This document shows positions 57,525 to 64,000 of a DNA stretch of 64,000 nt, in pieces. The translations under genes were made by a program, and so were the position numbers. The stretch comes from Adiantum capillus-veneris (lineage: Eukaryota > Streptophyta > Polypodiopsida > Polypodiales > Pteridaceae): contig CM043970.1 of NCBI GenBank assembly GCA_014529385.2, positions 43,039,279-43,103,278 of the forward strand, written 5' to 3'. The notes beneath the pieces were generated by a model. The model ran no database searches. It was given only the letters and a program-made list of their open reading frames with translations, and had not been told where the DNA came from. Every line of letters starts with the position of its first letter. Positions within the stretch are counted from its first letter, which is position 1.

Positions 57525-58250
57525 TGTCAAAGAGTTGACGGCCTTGCTAGGAATGTGTCGGGCTTCTAGCTGTGAGGGTTTGTGGGGAGACTGTGAAGGC
57601 TTTCAGTTAAGCAAGCTTAGTGTTTGTAGCAAATACATTGTGTGTAGCCATTATAATCTTACACGTAGACACACACATATGCACACGTGAAACCCTCAAA
57701 ACAAAACAAAGATGAAAACATCAAGGCTTTGATCGTATCTAATCAAAGGTAAGATGAAAGGGTTTACTGATGCATTTATAGCAGCAAGTCATTGTGCTCC
57801 AAATAGACTGTGAATGGTTCTTTGAAACTGTAACTTAGTGCTTACAAATATGTAGATGTTTTGCCTAGTAATAGGAGTGAGCCGTGTGTACAAGTCTTCT
57901 TGGTTCATAGTAATATTAAGAAAGCAAAACTCAACCCCTAGAGGAGAATAAATATGTGCACATTGAAAGAATTAGAGTAGTCTAGTAGTGGAAAAATAAG
58001 AGGACGTGGAGAAAGAAGAATTCCTTGTAGTCTTTCCGGCCCAAAGAGTAACACAATTATCTATTGGAAGTGGATTTTATGGCTAATACAAACGTTAATC
58101 CTAATATTTTGCACAAAGTGAAAGGGTTGAAAGGTTACACCATTGGGATTATTCATCTAAGAAAGTTTAGAAAGCAGTCAAACAATGGAGGAAAGAGATA
58201 AGAGAGACAACCAACACACAAAGACCCTCAAGCCAAAGAAGTGAAGCACA
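57525..58250 (-). repeat. Gypsy-1 3' LTR, outer part, unit 2
   Basis: Counterpart of 16532-17257, preceded by the same ACGC. Confidence 0.85.
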
Positions 58251-58531
58251 TGAAGGAGTACGAGCGGAAGTGTGACGCGAGAGAGAGTGCGAGAAGAAGA
58301 GCACGACGATATGGTGAACTCGCTCTACAGTAATGTGTAGAGCATAGTGAGTTCTTATTAGGTTTTGACAAAGGAATATGTGTACATACCTGGCGGCCCG
58401 CCCACTTACCTGGGCGACCACATTGGGCTTTATACCCCAACAACCTCCCACTTAAAGTCCAATGTGGTACTTTAAGTGTGAGAGAAGCTACTATACAAGC
58501 TAATATACAAGAAATGTAGAGAAGTGATGTA

Positions 58532-61500
58532 CTACCCTACACCTAACTGCTTGTGAAAATGCGCAAAGCTCTCTGAGGGAAGTCCTTTTGTAAGTAGATC
58601 AGCAGGATTTTCTATGGTGTGAACTTTGACAAGCTGAAGTTGCTTATCCTCGAGCATTTCCCTGATGAAATGATACTTCACATCCACATGCTTTGTCTTT
58701 GAGTGATAAACTGGATTGCGAGCCAATTGTATAGCACTTTGACTATCACAATATAAAACAGGCATCTCTTCTTTGATTCCCAAATCTGTTACTAGTCGAT
58801 TAAGCCAAATTGATTCTTTGCATGCCTCTGATGCTGCAACATATTCAGCCTCTGTAGTAGACTGAGTAACACAATCTTGTAATCTAGAACGCCATGATAC
58901 TGCTCCACCAGCCAATGTAAAGACATACCCTGGCGTAGACCTTCGGTTGTCTAAGTCACGTGCATAATCTGAGTCTGTAAAACCCTTTACACTTAGATCC
59001 TGACTCCCATAGCATATACGCATACTCTTTGTAGCTTTCAGGTATCTCAATATTCCTTTCACTGCCTCCCAATGTTTCTTGCCTGGGTTTGACATGTATC
59101 GACTTACTACTCCCACTGCAAATGCAATGTCTGGGCGAGTAGCAATCATTGCATACATCAAACTACCCACTGCAGACGCATATGGAATCTTATCCATTTC
59201 AGCCTGTTCTTCCTCAGACACAGGACAATCTTGTTTGCTAAGTTTCACATATGGTGGAAATGGAACACTCAGTGCCTTTCCCTTCTCCATATTGAAAAGT
59301 TGCAAAACCTTGTCAATATACTCTGTTTGAGATAACCAAATCAACTTCTTTGATCTGTCTCTCTCAATGCGCATACCAAGTATATGACTTGCCTCACCCA
59401 TGTCTTTCATGTCAAACGATTTTGCCATCTTTGACTTCAAAGTTGAAATTTCTTCCACAGCAATCAACATGTCATCCACATACAAAATAAGGATCAGCCA
59501 ACTACCATCCTTAGCCTTCTTTGTATATAGACAGTGATCGAACTCACTACGTTTGTAGCCTTGAGAAAGCATAAACTTGTGGAATTTATGGTACCATGCC
59601 CTCGGTGATTGTTTTAAGCCATAAAGACTCTTTAACAACTGGCATACCCAATCTTCCTTGCCTTTCTCAACAAACCCTTCTAGCTGCTGCATGTAAATTT
59701 CCACATCTAAATCACCATGCAAGAACGCTGTCTTGACATCCATTTGGTGCAACACCAAATCTAATATGGCAACCAATGCAAGAAAGCATCTCAATGTAGT
59801 CATCTTGACCACCGGAGAGAAGACTTCATCAAAGTCAATGCCTTGTTCTTGCTTAAAGCCCTTGGCAACAAGCCTTGCTTTGTACTTTGGCTGACTATCA
59901 TGAGCGGTGATCTTATACTTGTAAACCCATTTACAAGGTAGAGCCTTTTTGCACTGTGGTAATTTAACTAGCTTCCATGTCTTGTTTTTATGTAGAGATG
60001 TCATCTCTGACTGCATGGCCAATTGCCAATTCCCGGAGTCCTTCATTTGCACTGCATCCTTGTAACATGAAGGCTCATTGCAATCAGTCAACATGACATA
60101 GTTCATAGATGGAACAAACCTATCAGGAGGTTGCGTGACACGTCCAGATCTACGCACAATAGGTGGCTCAGGCTCAGCCACAACTTGTGGTTCCACTCTA
60201 TCCTGTCCTTGCTCCTCTTGAGCCCTAACATTTTGTCTTGCACGTGCAGGTCCATCTTCTTGGAAGACAACTCTTCTAATCTCCTCAACCCTCTCTCGTT
60301 TAGAATGATATTTGGATTCATTAAAGTGAACATCATTACTGCGGACAACCTTTTTGGATTCGGGATCCCAAAGTCTGTACCCCATCTCACCAGAATTACC
60401 ATAGCCTAGAAAGATGCACTTTCTACTCTTTGGCTCAAGTTTGTTCCTAAATTCCTTTGGAACGTGAGTATATGTCTCACAGCCAAAGACTCTGAGATGC
60501 TTGTATGAGGGCATTTTGCCTGACCATACCATCTCTGGCACTGAATCCTTCTGCAAAACCTTGCTAGGAGATCTATTTACAAGATGAACAGCTGTTGATA
60601 CAGCTTCAGCCCAAAACCCATTTGGCAGCTGTGCATTAGAAAACATACTTCTGACCTTCTCTTGTATGGTCCTATTCATCCTCTCAGCAACACCATTTTG
60701 AGGAGGATTGTAAGGAGCAGTAAGTTCACATTTTATACCTTTTGACTCACAAAAGTCTTGAAAGGCCTTTGAAACATACTCTCCACCATTGTCAGTGCGT
60801 AAGAATTTAAGCTTCTTGCCACTCTGATTCTCCACAAGTGTCACAAACGTTTTGAAAACACTAAACGCTTCATCCTTGTGCTTGAGAAAGTAAACCCATA
60901 CTTTCCTCGAGTAATCATCTATAAATGTCATAAAGTAAGAAGCTCCCCCTAGAGATAGGTTAGGCATAGGTCCACACAAATCACTATGAACAAGTGCCAA
61001 CTATGTATCTCTTCTACTGCTTCTATGCTTATGTGGCTGCCATGTTTGCTTACCATACAGACAATGTTCACAGAATTCAAAATCATTAAATAAAAAGCCT
61101 GGAAAATAACCAGAACGAGACAAGATTTCCATTCCCTTCTTGGACATATGTCCTAACCAGCTATGCCACAAAGAAACGTTCGGCTGCTCGGTTACATTGA
61201 TTACATTTTTAGAGACATTTGATACATAAATCATGTAAAGTCCTCCAGACTTTACTCCATGTGCTACTGTCATAGAACCCTTGGATATCTTCCACATGTT
61301 CTGTCCAAAAGTGGCGACGTAGCCAGCATCATCAAGTAAACCTGTGCTGATCAAGCTCTTTGTAATTGCGGGAACATGTCTCACATTCTTCAGCGTGAAA
61401 GAAGAGCCATTCTGAAACTTCAATTGAACATCTCCAACACCTAAGATCTCACATGTCTACCCATTGCCTAGCCAAACATGATCTTTAGTGGTCACATAAG

Positions 61501-61555
61501 AGGTAAACCACTCCTTGTTTGGAGACACATGAAGTGATGCCCCTGAGTCTATAAT
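58532..61555 (-). pseudogene. Copia-1 pol, unit 2 (longest open copy)
   Basis: An 822-codon open stretch (61000-58532) holds the integrase core (DLCGPM, TDNGGEY, NGVAERMNRTI), RT (ILYVDDMLIAV) and RNase H (FTDSDYARDLDNRRS, NPADLLTKGLP) without interruption; the unit 1 TGA near 19146 is a Gln codon here. Upstream, 61423-61001 keeps the integrase zinc finger with both Cys (FCEHCLYGKQ). Stops: TAG after gag and TAG at 61001 (shared), plus a private TAG near 61459 where unit 1 has CAG. A 9-bp deletion near 59458 removes three residues just after the YVDD motif, and RNase H reads YARD where unit 1 has YAGD. Confidence 0.9.
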
Positions 61556-62503
61556 CTAGTCACTCAGTGCATTTCCATCAGATGATGTAAGAAGAGCTGA
61601 GTCCATTGTATTCTTCAAGAAGTAGATGTCTCCTGACACTAGACTGTCATCCTCTGCAACAGTGTTTGTCACATTTATTTCTTGAATCTTCACTGAGGAC
61701 TTGTTCTTCTCACCATGGTCTTCAGCTTTCTCTTTGCCTTTTTCTGCTTTCCATTCTCTGAAGTCTCTTTTCATGTGACCCTTCTTGCCACAGTGGTAGC
61801 ATTCTATGTCACTCTTGCGTTTAGCACTGCGGGACTTGCTACGAGACTGATTCCTCTTTCCACCTTTGTACTTTTCTTTGGTCCTTCCCCTGACAACTAC
61901 GGCCGTTCCTTTGCCTTTGTCCATTGTCTTTCTATTGGTTTCTTCAGTAAGCAGACTTCCTTCTACACCTGCTATGTTCAAACCATATGGAGGTGCAGAA
62001 TTACTCAAAGCTGTGCGAAAAGTGTCCCAACTTTCCGGCAATGTGATCAACAGGAACATAGCTCTAACAGGTTCATCAAACTTGACACCTTGAGCTGACA
62101 ACTGACTATAGATTGTGTTGAATTCATTCAGATGATTGGACATAGGTGTCCCTTCTTTCATCTTCAAGTCAACAAGCTTCTTAAGCCAGTATACCTGTGA
62201 AGCTGCACTCTGCTTCTCATAAAGATCACTCAGCTTTAACCATGCTTGATAAGCCGACATCTCGTCTGCTACATTGAAGTAAACGCTTTCTGCCAAAGTC
62301 AGCATAATGGTAGAAAGTGCCAATTCATCCATTTCGCTCCATTCATCTTCGTCCATATCTTCTGGTTTTATCCCCTTGAGCTTTATAGTTTTTATCTGCT
62401 TCTTTTGTACCAACACGTGCCAAATCTGCTTCTTCCACAATGGGAAATTGGTTCCATCCAGCTTCTTGATATTGTAAAGAGCAGTGTCCTGTGATCCAGC
62501 CAT
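61556..62503 (-). CDS. Copia-1 gag (UBN2-type), unit 2
   Basis: 315 codons, about five residue differences from unit 1 (for example PPYGLN for PPDGLN and KRKSDIE for KGKSDIE). Same missing last Cys in the zinc knuckle and same TAG before the protease. Confidence 0.85.
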   Translation of the reverse strand: MAGSQDTALYNIKKLDGTNFPLWKKQIWHVLVQKKQIKTIKLKGIKPEDMDEDEWSEMDELALSTIMLTLAESVYFNVADEMSAYQAWLKLSDLYEKQSAASQVYWLKKLVDLKMKEGTPMSNHLNEFNTIYSQLSAQGVKFDEPVRAMFLLITLPESWDTFRTALSNSAPPYGLNIAGVEGSLLTEETNRKTMDKGKGTAVVVRGRTKEKYKGGKRNQSRSKSRSAKRKSDIECYHCGKKGHMKRDFREWKAEKGKEKAEDHGEKNKSSVKIQEINVTNTVAEDDSLVSGDIYFLKNTMDSALLTSSDGNALSD

Positions 62504-63203
62504 AGCTACGCTTCATAGTGGTTTACTTTCCTGGGAAAAATTCGGCAGAGTTTCCCCTGTAAACTGACCTCTGAACCAATATCAACCTGTCAAATGAACC
62601 AAGAAAGCTTAAGATTCTGCATAAATTTCGGCAGATTCTCCTTTGTAAAATGGCTCTGGTGTACTAAAAACAGACCAAAAAACAGCTCAAAAAACACTGT
62701 CTCTCTGACATTGTAAGCTGTGGGTAAACCTGTCCTGCACCTGTACTATCTCTGACTGTTCTGTCACTGTCCTGTAAGCATAGACTGCGACAATGCCTCA
62801 ACGACAGTAAAGCAAAGATGCAATCCCAACTGTGTAACTCACAGTCAATACATCCTAGCTACCTATCTAAGGGTGCTCGAGGGATCGCTCCAAGACCTGT
62901 ATCACCGAAAGGATCTCAACATTCGAGAATCCCTCAGCTCAATAAAACCTCACTCGACCCTCAACAAAGGCTGTAGTAAATCTGACGGTACATAGACTTC
63001 CCACAAAGTCATACATCCTCAAATTTCCCACTATATGCTGTAACTGCTGCGGCGGTTGTTTGCTGCGTGACTCACAGCCAGCAAACCCTCAACAGACATA
63101 CATCATCTCTGACAATACATCCCATGTGGAAGTACCTACAATGTCAGGATGAAATTTGGAATATCAAGCAGCAAACACAAGCTACCTGATGAACTAGTGG
63201 ATG

Positions 63204-63690
63204 TCGCCTACAGTCTGTGTGTAGATACGCCCGTGTCGTATGTGACACGCCTCCAAGAACTGTGAGCCGTCGTTCGATGTGTAGACAGCCACAAATCAAC
63301 ACTCTAGGAGTGTCGATATCCTCAGCACATGCAGTCGTAGGCCGAAAACCCAAAATTTGCAGAGTCGGATCTGCACCTGTCGAGACCACGTAGTCGAAAA
63401 TGGCCTGCGCAGACCTTTGTCGCTGGTACTCAGAATTTCATTTTGAGGTCATCTCGGCCACCGTTTGGCTTCGACAAAGGTCTGCGCAGGCCATCTTCGA
63501 CTACGTGGTCTCGACGGGTGCATATCCGACTCTGCAAATTTGGGGTTTTCGGCCTACGACTGCAGGTGCTGAGGATATCGACACTCCCAGAGTGTTGATT
63601 TGTGGCTGTCTACACATCGAAGGACGGCTCACAGTTCTTGGAGGCGTGTCACATACCACACGGGCATATCTACACACAGACTGTAGGCGA
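63204..63690. repeat. Long inverted repeat with flipped loop, unit 2
   Basis: Left arm 63204-63422, loop 63423-63471, right arm 63472-63690. Arms occupy the same positions and flanks as in unit 1, but the 49-bp loop is reverse-complemented (two or three substitutions aside). Confidence 0.9.
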
Positions 63691-64000
63691 GCCACCAACA
63701 ATGCGTCTTTATTGATGAAAGAAGGTTACATAGAGTGTGTGAGTATTACAAGTGAGAAGATAGAAGGCTTGAGGCATGAAGTAGCAAGCTCAAAATGTGT
63801 TGGGCTGAAATTAAGAGAAAGTTTCACTCAAGGAGATGGCTAGGAGGTTGGGTGATGGCTTGTTAGAGTGGCTTGATTATGGGGATGTCTTGAGCGATTG
63901 ATTGCTTGATGGTTTGCTTCATGCCCAAGTGAGGGGAAAGAGGCTCTATTTATAGGTGAAGTTGCCCCTTGAAGAAGATATTTTCTTGGAAATATCCAAG
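63689..64000 (-). repeat. Gypsy-1 3' LTR, inner part, unit 2 (cut by window end)
   Basis: Counterpart of 22705-23016; the rest lies outside the window. Confidence 0.85.

Larger units (their letters stand above)
58251..63688 (-). mobile_element. Copia-1, unit 2
   Basis: Same one-LTR element as in unit 1, with 3' LTR 58251-58442, pol 58532-61555, gag 61556-62503 and terminal inverted repeat 63204-63690. Confidence 0.8.
55583..64000 (-). mobile_element. CACTA transposon 3' part with Gypsy-1/Copia-1 nest, unit 2
   Basis: CACTACAAGAGGTTGTGTGC at 55583 is a canonical CACTA-family terminal repeat (CACTACAAGA). It is followed by subterminal repeats and the Transposase_24-like gene. At 57525 the Gypsy-1 3' LTR begins, Copia-1 occupies 58251-63688, and the inner LTR part runs to the window end. 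Confidence 0.8.

Overview
The window looks like transposon-dense nuclear DNA of a land plant. It carries a CACTA (En/Spm-type) element with TNP2-like and Transposase_24-like genes, Ty1/copia and Ty3-type LTR retrotransposons, plant LINE ORF1 and RT relics, a short run of the plant telomere repeat TTTAGGG, and very long GA/CT and GT/AC microsatellites. The species cannot be read from the sequence. The GA-rich character and the Ty3 integrase type make a large-genome fern or other early-diverging land plant a weak guess. I see no rRNA, tRNA, CRISPR or bacterial-type operon, and no confident intact host gene.

The dominant structure is a direct tandem duplication with a unit of about 40.5 kb. Unit 1 is 125-40664; unit 2 starts at 40665 and is still homologous at the window end (64000 corresponds to about 23016). 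The junction at 40664/40665 cuts an exon of the CACTA TNP2 gene and abuts the middle of a Ty3-type element, as expected at a tandem-duplication breakpoint.

Layout of unit 1, left to right: (a) 125-2489, gag end of a minus-strand Ty3-type element (RT-0), with its PBS and LTR edge at about 2490; (b) 2802-3825, a fold-back element; (c) 3826-12600, mostly non-coding, rich in microsatellites, with a decayed DUF4283/zinc-knuckle (LINE ORF1-like) gene at 7964-8752; (d) 12643-13015, two possible spliced exons of unknown function; (e) 13366-14660, a TAGGTTA-rich satellite with an embedded LINE RT fragment; (f) 14671-40664, a CACTA element split by a nest of insertions. The nest is a 9.3-kb Ty3-type element (Gypsy-1, 16532-37665 as it now stands). 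It carries Copia-1 in its 3' LTR, Copia-2 in its 5' LTR and a 1.34-kb non-autonomous DNA element in its integrase. Unit 2 repeats (a) to (f) as far as the second part of the Gypsy-1 3' LTR.

History inferred from boundaries and shared lesions: CACTA landed in or beside the satellite; Gypsy-1 inserted into CACTA (4-bp target duplication ACGC); Copia-2, Copia-1 and the TTAA element inserted into Gypsy-1; then the 40.5-kb block was duplicated. Most stop codons in Copia-1 and the CACTA genes are shared by both units and so predate the duplication; a smaller set is private to one unit. The most unusual post-duplication difference is a 49-bp loop between two ~220-bp inverted arms, which lies in opposite orientation in the two units.
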